Below are positions 12,736 through 58,106 of a stretch of 64,000 nt of DNA, piece by piece. Below the pieces are notes generated by a model. The model was not told the origin of the DNA and ran no database searches. It saw only the letters and a program-made list of their open reading frames with translations. Made by a program: the position numbers and the translations under genes. The DNA lies in assembly GCF_021018805.1 (NCBI RefSeq), contig NC_086250.1, positions 63,222,822-63,286,821 of the forward strand, written 5' to 3'. The stretch comes from Prinia subflava (Eukaryota > Chordata > Aves > Passeriformes > Cisticolidae). Position 1 is the first letter of the stretch. Every line of letters begins with the position of its first letter.

Positions 12736-15700
12736 GAAGAAGATACTTTGCACCATACTTGGGAACATCTTATTTTCTTAGCACAAAAGGAAATTAAATT
12801 ACTTAAGTAAAAATATTATAGTTCAGGCAGTGAGATTTAATTATGCATATAGTTACACGCTTTATTCAGAAAGTATTTTACTTGCTCTATTTGCTTTTTC
12901 AAAGGCTGAAATTCAAATTCTTGCTCACTTTCCTCTATTTCTTTTACAACAACTGTATTCAATTTCTCATTTACGTTTTTCTGCACTGTGTCTGGTTAAA
13001 GACAAGAGCAAATAAAATGACAAAATCAGATAATTTAAATTAAAATCTGAAAACCAGCAAAATAGAGGACTGAAGACTGATCATTATCCTCATAAAACAC
13101 TGTGTATTCCATACCAAACACAAGAAATTTATCTATTAAGCTCATGCAGCAGTAGCTAAAGATAATCTCACAGAAAAATGAGCCTTAGAGCTGGTGATGC
13201 AGACTCAAAAGGAGGTCATATCAAACAACAGCTATTTGTTGTTAAACCAAGCAAAACAACAAAATCTCTTGAAATAATCACCTCTCAAGAATGAGGCCAT
13301 GAAACACAAAGCTCCTGAGCAATCTCCCAACTTGTCAGATGAAGGTAAAAGCTGTACAGTTCTAACTGCAGGGATGAAATGCACAGTCTCACATAACCAT
13401 ACTGCTGTCAGGCAGTGCTAATCAATGAGTTAGAGCTTACACATTCCCTATGTTTTGGAATAAAAGGGATCATTGTTGTACTGTCCAAGTACAGACTGGG
13501 TTTGTCTGTTTAACTATAGTTTCTTTCACTATCTAGTAGACTACTTTATCTTAGAAGAAAATACTTTTAGACATCAGGTACAGATCTGTGGTAGCTCCAG
13601 ATAGTGATTCAGGCCCACACTGCTCTACAGAATCATGTAAGACATTATTTGTTCTAAAGTAATCCACTGACAACCTTTGTTCTGAATAATGGGAGTTTTC
13701 TTGCCACAACAGAGTTAGCACAATCATTCCTCAGCCTTCTTGGGCACTGTAAAAAGAGTTTCTGCTATTCCATGATTCTGAAAGTTGCTATGTGTGTGAA
13801 GTAACTAGAACTCAATAATTTATCCCCTGGGTCATTATTGCATAAGTAGAACTAAAAAACTGACATTGCTGAACACTGCTGTAAAGATTTCTTATTGTTT
13901 CAAAGAAGACTGCATAACAAAATAATATTGGTGAATCTGTACCATGTAGTACTTCCACTTCTGAAAAATTAAAAATGGATACAAATTGGCTTCAAATTTC
14001 AAATGAGCGCACATTAGATACTCAGGAGTTGCCACTTTTTTTTTTTGGTAATATTGTCCATGTACAACAAGGTACAATTTATCCACAGGGTTGTAATAGG
14101 AAAAGGTAGTAGAAAAGTCCTAATTATGAACTAAAGTGGGCTTGGGCTAAACAGAACTAAAAAGAGAAGTCAATCTTTATTTTTAAGACTAAACTATATA
14201 TATGCTATATATATGCAAAAGAGGAGATGCTATACAGTTCTGTTTTCCAGATACAGAGTGATAAAAGGAAAAGGAACTTGTGTCTATTTCATGCACTTTG
14301 CCTATGAATGTAGTGACAGTGTTAGATGGGAAAAAGGAGGGAGAGAACACCCTTTCAAATACTCCTGGTCAAAAGTATAGAAATGTGTGCTCTATATATA
14401 TGATTAAATGAAACAAAATCCATATAAAGTTGAGGTGTCCTACTTGTAGTATCTTGATCTTTGTAACATCTGCCGCTCTCATTATCACATTATCGCCACC
14501 TACTATAATCTCTGTTTACTACTTTCTTATCCCTTAATCTGTACTTTCACTAGCAAATATCCTAACCACGTGTTGTTTATCTCAGAAATCATTCTTTATC
14601 CTTGATCTCCAAATCAGAAAAGTATCCCCAAGCTTATTAATTTTCAACTCTGCTAACTCTGTTCTTTCCTGAGCAGCAGTTGGCATTATTCCCTCTACCA
14701 TAACAGAGGCCAGGAACCCTAAAACACGACTAGGTTTCCATAGGTGAGATGAACTGTTTTGTAAAAGCTTTTATTCCACACAGACTAAGCACTGAACAAC
14801 TCAGGAGGGCAGAGAAACAACAGACACATCTCAGGTGCCCTGGCATTCTCCAGAGCAGTATGTCAATGAAGATGGCCAGATAAAATGTCTCAGAGGTCTT
14901 ACAAAGTCTTAAGAATTGATATTTTGGGGAGTTTCTTTAAGAAAGAATTCTATACCATTCTTTGCTAGGGCTGAGAGCATGTCTACCAACCAGAAGATGT
15001 GAAAAATATTTAAGTCATAGTTTGAGTGTTATCAACTTCATTTTTTTACACCATTACTTACTAGTTTATTCACTGTTGGCATCAAAAGACCCCTGCAAAG
15101 AAGAAAACCCAACACATCCAATAAAAATAGAACATTTGATACACTCTTCCATTGAGTATTACAGGAAAAAAGCCTTTTAATTTGCTAAGTATAGTAATAG
15201 CTGAGTCTGACTTAAAGTCTTTGCACTCTAATGCTAAAACACCTTCTGTGCTGTAAAATGCTGCTCTTTTTGAGCTCTTTCTGGGAGCAGAAGTTCTTGA
15301 GATTCTATAGAAACATAAAATCCTAAGGACTCGGTGGAATGATGAATCTTAATTTAACAGATTTGCCTTGTAGGCTTTTGCGCCTTCTGTTTTGACTAAA
15401 GTTTTCCCTGAGATTCCCAACGTTTTATCGGCTGTGCAGAGTTTTATCTACGAATTTCAGTGAAATCTCTGCTGCACCCTATCCGTGCTCAGCCGCTGGG
15501 GCGGTGGCTCTCAGTCACACCGCAGCTCAGCGTTATCCCGAGGTCCCAAACCCCACTTGTTCCGCGATCCCATTATCGGGTATCGGGATCTCTCCTTTGC
15601 AATCCAAACAGCGCAACGTGTGCACGGCGGGGAAAGACTGGTCAACATTGCAGTTTTCTTAGGGTTTTTATGTTAAAGAGCAAAACAAGTCATAAAAGAA

Positions 15701-15754
15701 CCTTTGGCAGGGCACAGATGTGCAGACAGCGCCGTGCTTGGGCTCTGAGATAGG
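12736..15754. other. Intergenic, rising toward the CpG island
   Basis: No gene or recognised repeat is seen. From about 15420 CpG content rises, which may mark distal promoter sequence of GNAI1 or just the island shore. Confidence 0.55.
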
Positions 15755-16080
15755 GCACAGAATCAGAGTGGGTCAGGTTGGAGGGGACCTCAGTGGGGCA
15801 TCAGTGCCAGCCTCCCTGCTCTAGCAGGTCATCCCAGAGCACTCGGCCCGGGATCTGCAGACATCGCAGATCCAAATGGCTCCGGAGTATCTCCACAGCC
15901 TGTCTGGGCAACCTGTTCCAGTGCTCGGTCAGTGCACAGCGAAGCTCTCTCATGTGTGCACCAATTGCCGCCTGTTACCTCTCGTATTCCCTGTACCACC
16001 GGGAACAGCCCGGCTCCATCCTCCTGGCACCCCCTCTCCCATTTAAATACTTCTATACATGGATGAAGTAAGGTCCATAG
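15755..16080 (-). mobile_element. CR1 LINE 3' end (antisense)
   Basis: It starts at the CR1 3' terminus (CACAGAATCAGAG...GGTTGGAGGGGACCTC) and continues with CTGGGCAACCTGTTCCAGTG and the segment around CCGGCTCCATCCTCCTGGCA. It abuts the upstream shoulder of the GNAI1 CpG island. Confidence 0.85.
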
Positions 16081-16253
16081 GAACAGAGAGCGGGATGAGC
16101 AGCTTTGAGCCAGGAGGTGGGATGGTTCGTCCGGGTTTGGGCTCGTGGGGTAAAGTAGTGCTGACTGATCAGTGCAGGTAAGAGCCAGCCTTGCTATGGC
16201 CCCTCCCGAGGGACGACTGCCAGCACCCACCAGCCGGCGGGGCTGGGCCCTGA

Positions 16254-48464
<32,211 letters not shown>

Positions 48465-50390
48465 GAACAGACAAAGGTTGTTAAATGGTAAATTACATGC
48501 CTGAAAACAGGACTTGAACATTTGGATTATGCCCATGCTGTGTAAAACCTGCATAGATATACTTAATTCTCTTTTATTTTATTTTTAGGTTTGGAGATCG
48601 ACTTCGCACAATTCTAATCTGATTCTTTTCAAGGTGAAAGAAGTACAAAATGCATTGTGCTCAATGATAGATCAGTACTGTACTTGCCTGTTTTAACAGC
48701 TTTATTTATGTTTGTCTTGTAAATTTAAGTAATTAGTTAACACTGAGATGTCAGTTGATTGTATGTAAACTTACAATTGTAGTAATGTATTTGTATAAAC
48801 GTTGAACGGAATATTTTAGTAATTTGATGTCCTCTAAAACATTCCTCTAAAATTTCCATGTTTTATGAAGATACTCTTAGAGGAGACAGACACTTTTTGC
48901 CTTTGGATTATTTAAACATCTTGTAAAATTAAATTTTCTTTTCATCTTAAGGGTGCATGCTGCCTTATTCTTTACTTTTGTTGGTAATACTGTATATGAC
49001 GTTAGCTTTTTTGATATTTAAACAGTCTCATACACCTTCTCAGACTTAAAGAAACATAACCAATAAACTTGTTTTTGCCTTAAGTTTTGAAAAAAAATCT
49101 TTTTATAAATTTAGGATAAATGCAAAGATTATTTTAAAATTTAAATGAAATCTACAATTTATGAAATCCAGGCTTGCAGTTTTTGTAGTGAAGATGTGGC
49201 AACAGTGGGAAATTGATTTTTAAGGGTCAGCTATCACTGAGGCTGATGGAAATGCAAAAAAGAAGTTAAAGGTTAAAACTATTCATACCAATAAAAAATG
49301 ATGCTGTGGTCTTTACTCAGTGGAATGAATGGGAAAATTACTTTTGGGGTATTTTAAACAGACAGAAAAGGCTGGACTTCAGAGTAAAGTTTTTTTCTGC
49401 TTACTTAAAACATAAATTCTTGTTCTCCTTAAACTTTTTGCTATTTTCTGGTAATAAAACTGACAACTTAATAACCATAGAAGTATTGGGTTCTCCCACA
49501 AGATAAGGGGGCTTCAGAGGTTAAAGCAAATTCCTGTTGCGTATGACAAGAATCCTCAGTGTTCTGGGTAGGATGTTTTAGTGACTTAGAAGTGCTGATT
49601 CGTTAATTTCCTCTTTAATTATAGCCTCACAATTTCTTATAAGTTAAAGATGATTTTCTTCTGGTTATGCTTTCATTTTGTGATTTGCTGTCTTATGTAC
49701 ATCTATTGCCTTAGGGATAGTGCCAAAATTGATTTTTTTAAAACAGATTTTAAAAGGATTTTAAGCTTCTAACTGTAAATAAGTTGATGGTTGTCTTAAA
49801 TGTGTGTTGTCATCTAGAAAACATGAACGTACCAAACCTGGAGATACAATTTTCTATAATTGTTAAAATATTTCAGGCAGCTACAGTACACCATAAATTC
49901 GTTGAGAAGTAAATAAGTCTTGGAGCCTGTGGCTATTTTTCTATATTAACTTAGCATTTATGTTCTTAGAAATGTTCAAAATATTGAAGTCTTTGTTCTG
50001 TTGTTTAATTTTTGATTGTGTATGTGTTTAAGTTAGGCCTCTGCTTGAGTGAAACTTACCTGCCCTCCTCATTCTTTAATGCTTTCTTTGTTAGGTACAG
50101 AATAGAAAAATGCATTTTAAATGAAAGATTAGAAAGGAGATAAGTTATTGCTGGAGGTTGTTAAATATGTTGATCCATTATGAGCTCTTTCAGCAGTTAT
50201 GGTAAGCAATCTGTATATCCTGGGCTGCTTTTAATTGTGCTTTACGGTTCTGGTTATGATTTTAAATTTCACTGAACTACTTTGTGGATTTGTATTTACA
50301 CCTACGTTCCAGCTGGTTTTTGTACTTAATGTAAAACAAAAATTGGGATTAATCAAATTAAATAAATCTAAATTTTGTGCCTTGCTTGAA
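48465..50390 (+). other. GNAI1: Probable GNAI1 3' UTR with alternative poly(A) signals
   Basis: The AT-rich sequence after the stop carries AATAAA hexamers at 49062-49067, 49290-49295, 49454-49459 and 50361-50366. The last is followed by a T/G-rich stretch and would give a UTR of about 1.9 kb, in line with the long UTR known for this gene. A possible 101-bp intron (48488-48588) may lie near its start. The true end cannot be fixed from sequence alone. Confidence 0.5.
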
Positions 50391-53300
50391 AGAAATGTTT
50401 TTCATTAAAAGTGCTGATGGAAATCTTTTTGCATCCATTCTGTGGAGGTAACTAGGTAGTAAAAATGGGAAGATAGGAAGTCAGGAGTAAATGTAAAAAC
50501 TTTCTGCTAGAAGCATTTTTTTATTAATATTAATTATTATTTTTCTTAACACCTTCAGTCGGAGAATTTTTGGAATTCTGTAGTTCAGGGTTTATGAAGT
50601 ATTCATATATTAACACAGAACAAAACTGTGAAGTAATTGGGCTTGCTAGTCCACAGATAATATTTTTTTTTTTCTGACCTGATGCATGTTCAGCAGGAAT
50701 GTTTCCTTGTAGAGATGCTGCACTGGTGAATCCATCTTTATCCAGAGAGAAAGTTGTCAGCCTAGGCCACTTCTCTAGGAAAAGCTACAAGAGGGTTTGC
50801 ATGCAGTTATGGTGGGAGACACACACTTAATTTCCACTGCAGCTGTAATAAGGCTCCACATCCCTGTTCCATCAGGAGCCTGCTTCCCCATCAGAGCACT
50901 GCAGAAAATGGAGGAAATGCTGCAGGTACACCCCTGTCTAAGGGAGTCAGTCTTGGCCCTCAGCAGCCTAAGCTCTTCTCTCTTCCAGTTCCCCATTCCT
51001 CTGATTTCTTCATGCAGAGTGAGCAGGCAAACTGCTTTCTCTAGCATGACACAAAGAAGTTCCCTCTATTACCTAAGAAATTCCTTCAGGCATTTACATT
51101 CCTTGTAAATGTAGTAAATGTAAAAAAACAGGCCTTTGGGGAGACCTTCTCCAGCCCTATGGTCTTGTACATGTCTGTGGTTGGAGTCTCTCAGTGAAAT
51201 GCAGCTGTCATTAAACATTTAGTTATTTTTAAAAGTCTTAACACTGTAGAGAGGTGGTTTGGAAAATTTGTTATTTGGCTTCATTATCACACCTATGGAA
51301 TCTGGAGGTAATTGGATGTTAAATGTAGTAACCTCTCATTAACTAAAACAAGGTCCAGGATCACAGCATGGGAACAATGTAGATTTGCTGGATTGCTGTT
51401 TCTGGTTCCATGTAGGCAATTAGCCTAATGATTTAAAATCTACATAAAACCTTAGGGAGCAAAGGAGATCCATCTGCAGCATGCTGAACAGCATGGTGGC
51501 TGGTGTGCATTCAGAATTGGGGAAAATTAAAGGATAATTGTCTATTTCAAATCAAGCAAAAAGGAAACCCTGCCAAGATGCTGGCTATCCTACTGTGTGA
51601 ATGTGTCTTGAAGTTGTTATACTTCATGACAGTAACTAAGATCCTGTGGGTCAAAGAGTAATGCCGGTGTTGTAAGCTTCAAAGCCTTGACTATATTTCA
51701 TTTTTTAAAAAGTGCAGAAGGTGCAACAAGAGTCTTTAAGCACCTCATCCTTGAATTTCATAGCCTGTGGAAGTGCACTCATGGGCCATGAATGTGGAAG
51801 GCGAGACTGGTAAAAGAGGATCTTAATCAGTCATGGACTGTAAGCAGTGCTTGTAGTTTTTGCAAAAGTGTAAAGTGTTTGCACTCTGTTGAGCAGCAAT
51901 ATTGAAATTTCAGTTGCATAGGTGCAATAAAACCATTTTGTGATTTTGTCTCTGGAGTTCTTGCAAAGAATCTGGCTTGACGTAGAGGGAACTAGGACCA
52001 GAGGTTTTTTTAGTTATATTTCCAAGTCATGAATATATGCTTAAAAATGGCCGTTAAAATGCATTTATCAAGCTTTTTGTCCTTAGTGTATTTAGAAGCA
52101 GTGCTTTGCAAAGGTGCTTCTGGCTGGTTTGCTCTGCTTCTGTTTTTGTTTTTGTAGTAGTGAGAAGACTGACTTTTACCTGACGCAACACAGATCAGGA
52201 TTATTGAGCAGTTTATTGTAGGAGTAATTTATTTGATCTAAGGCATAGTTAGGCTTATTTTTAGAAGTGCAGTCAATAGGTTGAGATCTATATGGGGTAA
52301 TGTAATGCTATATCATTTTTGGTCATACTGCCTTCTGGGTATTAGACAGGAAAAATTGAGCCCACAGTGTAAAAATACACTTCTGTAGTAGAACTATTTC
52401 TCTAGTGCTATGTGTCAATTCTGAAAGGAATTTCAGAGCATCTGTTACAAAAGAAAAGATTATGCATGCAAGGATGTACTGATAAAAATGTGCTATCTGA
52501 AATTTGACTCTTTTTAATTGCAGTGGAACAAAAGGCATTTAAAACCAAGTATGTCCTCACTGGAAGTCACTGCAGCTTCACAGAACTAGCTGTTCCCAGC
52601 TACCTTAGTCTTCCTCCTTTTCTGTCCTCCCACTAAGAGAAGTTTAGGTAGAGGTGGTGTCACTGTGCTTTCCCTCACGGGTTGTGCTATTTGTGTCGAC
52701 ATCTGAGGAATGGGAACCTTGAATCGTGCAGAATATGCTGGTCTGTACTTTCTTTTGCAGAAAGAACATGCAGATGCCTGATGTAAGATTATTATTAATA
52801 TGGTAATGTAAGAATATGCAGATGGATTAGAAAATAAGTGTACCTGAAATTGCATGTGTTTGTATTGAAAAGCATGAAGAAAAGTCTAGGAAACCAAGAA
52901 CCTGAGCAGGTGAAGCTTTTTTGTTCTGTAGTTTACAGTTCTACGGTGAACCATAGTCTGATCAGAAGTCCTTAGAACATGACACCAAGCACATCTTAAG
53001 TACCTCTTACCAAGTGTCCTCCTGTCTACAAAATCAGAATGCACTGTGAGACAGTACAGTACCAATGAGTGATAGGGAAACACATTGCAAATAGAAACAT
53101 ACTTTTCTGCATTTGTCAAAATAAAGGAACAGTTTTCTTGACTAAAATGAATAAACCATCTATTTTGTACATAGTTTCATAATAATTTGTCTCAGAAACT
53201 TACAGCATCTTCCTGTAAAAAATATATGGGGAGGTATGATCACAAACTTTCACTCTTCCTTTGTTCCAGTGCCGTGATTCTCTTGAAACGTGATGAAAAA

Positions 53301-56300
53301 CCCCCAACCCACAAAATGGATTCTAAAAATGCTGTGAAACTGTCATCCTGAGAATGTTAAATAGTTTTAATTAAAAAATGTTAATACTTGTCCTGTAAGT
53401 CAGGATTTTTATTTTGATAGATTGAAACAGAGATCAAGCTATTCCTGTTTTGATTCCATAAATCACAAACTTATAATACCTTGTCTAACTTGCATCAAGA
53501 GCTTTATTAAAACACAGATTTTTTTGTGTGAGAATGCTATTAAATTTGACTTGGTGTGAATTGCCAAAAATTATATTTTAATTTCTATTAATAACAATTA
53601 AAAGTGAGAAGGTGAGTTCATTTAAAAAGACCAACAAACTATAGTTATCAACTGCATAATTTAGAATGTAAAACTGAACACAGCCACCAGAATTGTGATT
53701 TTATTGTTGTAAACATTAGAACATATGTTAAAAATGTGAATTTGGCCTGTAGGTCAACAAGGATATTATATTACTTTATATCCACTTTATAATGATGGCC
53801 TTTCTACTATTTTTGGCATTTAACAAAAATGTGATTTTAATCCTTCATAATTCTAGACAGATAATTGAAAAAAAATTTGAATTTGTTAGGGACTGCACAT
53901 GATGATGAGTACCTTTGATGAGATTCTGAAGTTGTTGCATGTAGATTCTGCCAGTATCTTTTATAGCCGAGTTATGTTGGTTTTGCTTAAATGTAGTTAG
54001 TTTGCCTTGTTTTTCTACCTATTAATTCTTTGTAAAGTTCTCAGTCTTTGGCCCTCTGACTCAAGGAATGGAAGAAAGTAATAAATTCTATCATCAACTG
54101 AGACCAAAAAACATCAAGATTTTTATAGTCTGTTGGGCATGTATGAGATTAATGTTCTGGGAAAGCATTAAAGCAAATATTCAGCAATGATCTTCACAGC
54201 TCTGTCCAACATTTGAAGAAAGCAGCTTTGAGAGTGTTGTGGCATGAAGTTGTTTTTTGGTATGTTCTTGCCTGCTTTTGTTATCTGGAGCTCTAATTGT
54301 GAGACAGTTACAGTGAGAAGTGTGCAGATGCTCAGCTACTTGTCCTTTCCCAGGAGAAGCTGTTGATGTCTGTGTGTTAAAGGCTCAGCCTGATCTTCCA
54401 TATGTTGAGGGAAAGGGTTCTGAACTACTCAGCAAAAAGAAATGGGTGGGAGGCACCCTGATCCTCTTGGAGAGGAGAGAGGTAGCACTCTTCAGCAGAG
54501 TGAAGAGAGGTAGAGGAGGAGGGACACAGCTGCACTTCTGATGTCTTGTATTAAGCTTGTATTTGAATGCTATTGAGGCTTAATACAATTTTACAATTAG
54601 GGATGATGTATTTGGGTGCTGCTAGGAGACAGCTGTTGGTATGTTTTACACTTAATCTTGGAGCATGTTGTGCTATCAGATTCTCAGTACTTCAAGATCT
54701 TTCTTCCTCTAGTTAAAAGCAGTGCCAGGAAGAATAGTTGGCAGAGTAATAGTTTGCTAGTCTTGAAAGATTTTTATTTTCACCACCAGAAATTTTAGTG
54801 TTGCAGCATTTCAAAGATGATCTGAAAGATAAATCGTGAGGTTAAATGAGTTTTATATTGTTTTAAATATTAAAGTGCAGAGACAGGAACAAGCTATTTT
54901 ATATCACTTCATTTTTCCCCAAGTAAATCTGTGAAATGAATACAGAACTCCAGGTGCTCTGTGTGAGTCTTCCCAAGTCCAATGTGGAAATACAATGCTT
55001 CCTTAGGCTGTAAGAGAAGCAGAATGCAGCATTTGTGTCTCCTGTGGAATTTCAATAAAGAACTGATAGCACTTCCTGATAACACTGGTGGTGTTAATCC
55101 AGTACACTGACATCCTTGGCAAAGAGGAAAGAAGTACTGGAATGGTATCAAAGATTTAGGACCCTGAATTACAGGAGTACAAGTGTTCAGGTCATCTGAG
55201 GCCAAACTGATGGCTGCTGCAGATGGGTTGTTTACACAAACTGACTTTCACAGAAAGCTTTGGAAGGAATTACCTGTTCCATCACCTTAAAAGGACTGCA
55301 GAAAGCAATGAGCAGTTCTACTAGAAGTGCATAATTTGTTTCACTTTGATGTTCAGCATTTCAAGTGAGTTAAAAGTTTTTCAAGTGATTGCCTGTCAGC
55401 TGGCATGGGCTAATATATTTTCTGAGCATTTGGCAAATGCAGTGTTGTTCACATTATTTAAAACAACAAAACATGGGACTTCTGAGAAGTGGGGAAAGCA
55501 TGATCACTAAGGAAATAAATTGCAAAATTAAAATTGCATATTAGGTAACTAAGACTTGCATTCTTCCAACACACACATCATTATGTTATGCCAGCATCTC
55601 AGACACTCAATTTTTGAAATAGATCTATGCCAGGTAGCATTTCTCATTGCCATACTTTCTACAGGAGTGAGGGGATGATGGCACTAATAGTGTTTTCTAA
55701 AGTCCAGTTGCAAGGATGTTCAGCTGGCAGTTGGGATGCTGAGTCTCAAACTCAGTCTGATGTTTGAATTACATTTGGCCCGCTGAAATCTGAGAAAATC
55801 TTTTATGAAATCTGACATGGTGGGCAAGTAAATATTCTGAAATTGTTATTTTTGCCTTGTCATGTTGATTTGATTTCATTTATATGATACTGACCTCCTG
55901 CAAGGACTAGAATCTGTGTCACAGTTACCAATACTAATTATTCATTCCTTTGCAACAAATGTCTGTGTCTTCTACTCAGTAAAATTATTTCAACAGAAGG
56001 TCTCACCCTTACTCAGCTCCTTGCTCTGAACTGAAGCTGAACTCTGTCGCTGTCCAAGGGAGGACCTGAGCTGGTGGTGCTCTGTTGTGTGAGAATGTTG
56101 CTGTCCCTCCTCTTCACCTTTGGATGATAACAAAATCATCCTTTCAGACTTTTTTTCCAGCACAGAGAACATCTTATTTATAATAGTTCATAACATCTAA
56201 TTCAATTTGAAATTAATCATTTTTTGAGCTACCAGCTCAAACTGACCTGGTCATCCTTTAGCTGTTTCTCTTTCGAGCCAGATGGATTTGGCCTGAGGAG

Positions 56301-58060
56301 ACTTTCTGTATAATGCATTTTGAGTCCATTCATTCTTGCAGTATTTTCTTGCATCAATTTCGATTCCTCCTTGTGTATCTTGAATTGTGAAGTTATTTAT
56401 AAATGAAAGGGCTTTAAAAGTGGAAAGCTTTTTTTTTTTTTTTAATTTCCTTTTGGTAGGATGGATGGGGATGGAATACGAAATGAGTGTTTTACTAAAA
56501 AATATCAGTTTGAATCATCTCAACACGCTTCAAAATTTTCCATTCCTGAAGATTAGACATTACCCGAGAGGCTTGTAGATTAGTAAACAATTTAATACCC
56601 TTTTTTAACAAAAAAAACCCCCAACACCTAAAAAAACCAAAAAACCCACCAAAAAACAGTTGAAAAGAAAACTGATAAAATACTAAAACACTAAAACCAT
56701 TTTTTGCCTCTGTTCTGTTTCTGGTCAGACAAGAGTAGTTAATTGATGGCTTCATTAACTCATAATGCCATTAGACCAGGGGGAGACAGACAAAAATCAG
56801 AATACTGTGTTCATTCTGAAATAATTCAGGTAGCTTGCTGAGGAAAGTCTGAATGATGAAACAGGACTGCAGGAGTTTAACTGGATAATGGAACACTTTT
56901 AAATTCCTGAATGAAGGCATGCAGCTTCCTTGCAAGGTATTTGTCCCTTGCCTGAATTGACTCTAACCAAAGGCTGCTGTGAAAGCATTTCTTCACCTCA
57001 TTGCCAACGACTATTCTGCTTTAAAGCCATTAATCTTTGCTGTGTTCAAAAAGAGACTCTTAGAAAGTCAATTTTCCAATGGCCCAGGAGGTATAAGCTG
57101 GACTTCTAAGGCTGATCTTTCTTATGAGCTTTGTTCTGGAAGGCAAAATTGTAGTTAATGTGTCTACACAGCTTCTGTACCTTAAACATGGCAAAGTGAT
57201 GTTTATAGCACTTCATTATACCAAGGTAAAGTACTTTGTTAGCTGTTCTGTCAGCACACCTCTTCAGCTGAATTCTTTGATTCTAGGTGCCCAGTGATGC
57301 TGAATTCTTTGAAAGAGAAATGCCATAAGAAGTATGGTGAAAAGGTACAATCATTTATCCTCTTATTCTGATTAATCTTTAATATCTGATTAGTTTTTTT
57401 ATTGCTGTCAAACAACCTGGAGGTCATGCCACAGAGAATGATAATCCTGAAGTAGCATCATCAGAATGTATTTTTTCACTAGGATGAGTTTGCTTCTGGT
57501 GCCAAAGACTGTAGATAAATGGAGGAGCTGGAGCTGAGTGACAGAACTCGAGTTCTGTGGGATATTTGGATAGCTTTGTTCAATGGGTCTTTGCTTTAGA
57601 TCTGCCTGCTGCTCCCTGGAGAGTCTTCAGCTCAAGAGGCAGGTAGGTAGTTTTGTGGCCTTGGTAGTTTGTAATGCTTTTAAAAAAATTCATCCTGTCT
57701 GTTGGAAAGTTTTCCTTCATCACCATCTCTCCTCTAGAGCTACGATCTTATGCAATATATGGAAAATGCCTCAACTATACTAAGGTTTCTCATTGTCTTG
57801 CTATGGGTTGAAATATTTAATGGGTCTAATTTAGAGGTCTTTTCCCTTCTGTGGTTTCCTTTTTACATTTTTTTCTGTTGCACTCTTTTCTATGTTCTAT
57901 AGTACTACAGCTGTGTTTAAGATACTGTTAAAAAACCCCACAAGTACTTACAGTCTTGCTGATACATCAATTAATATGGACATGATAATTGTTTCCTCTG
58001 CAGTTTAGAAATGTCATGCATGTTTTCTTTTTCTGTTTTAGTACTGCACTTGAAGCCTTG

Positions 58061-58106
58061 AGTGCTTTTTAAAATTACTCTTTAGTGCTTTTCAAAATTA
58101 CTTTTT
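58061..58106. repeat. 23-bp direct tandem duplication
   Basis: Two copies of AGTGCTTTTYAAAATTACTYTTT lie head to tail and differ at two positions. Confidence 0.9.

Noticed and set aside
56590..56665. A/C-rich stretch as a possible retroposon tail
   Set aside because: It is simple low-complexity sequence with no adjacent element or target duplication that I could see.
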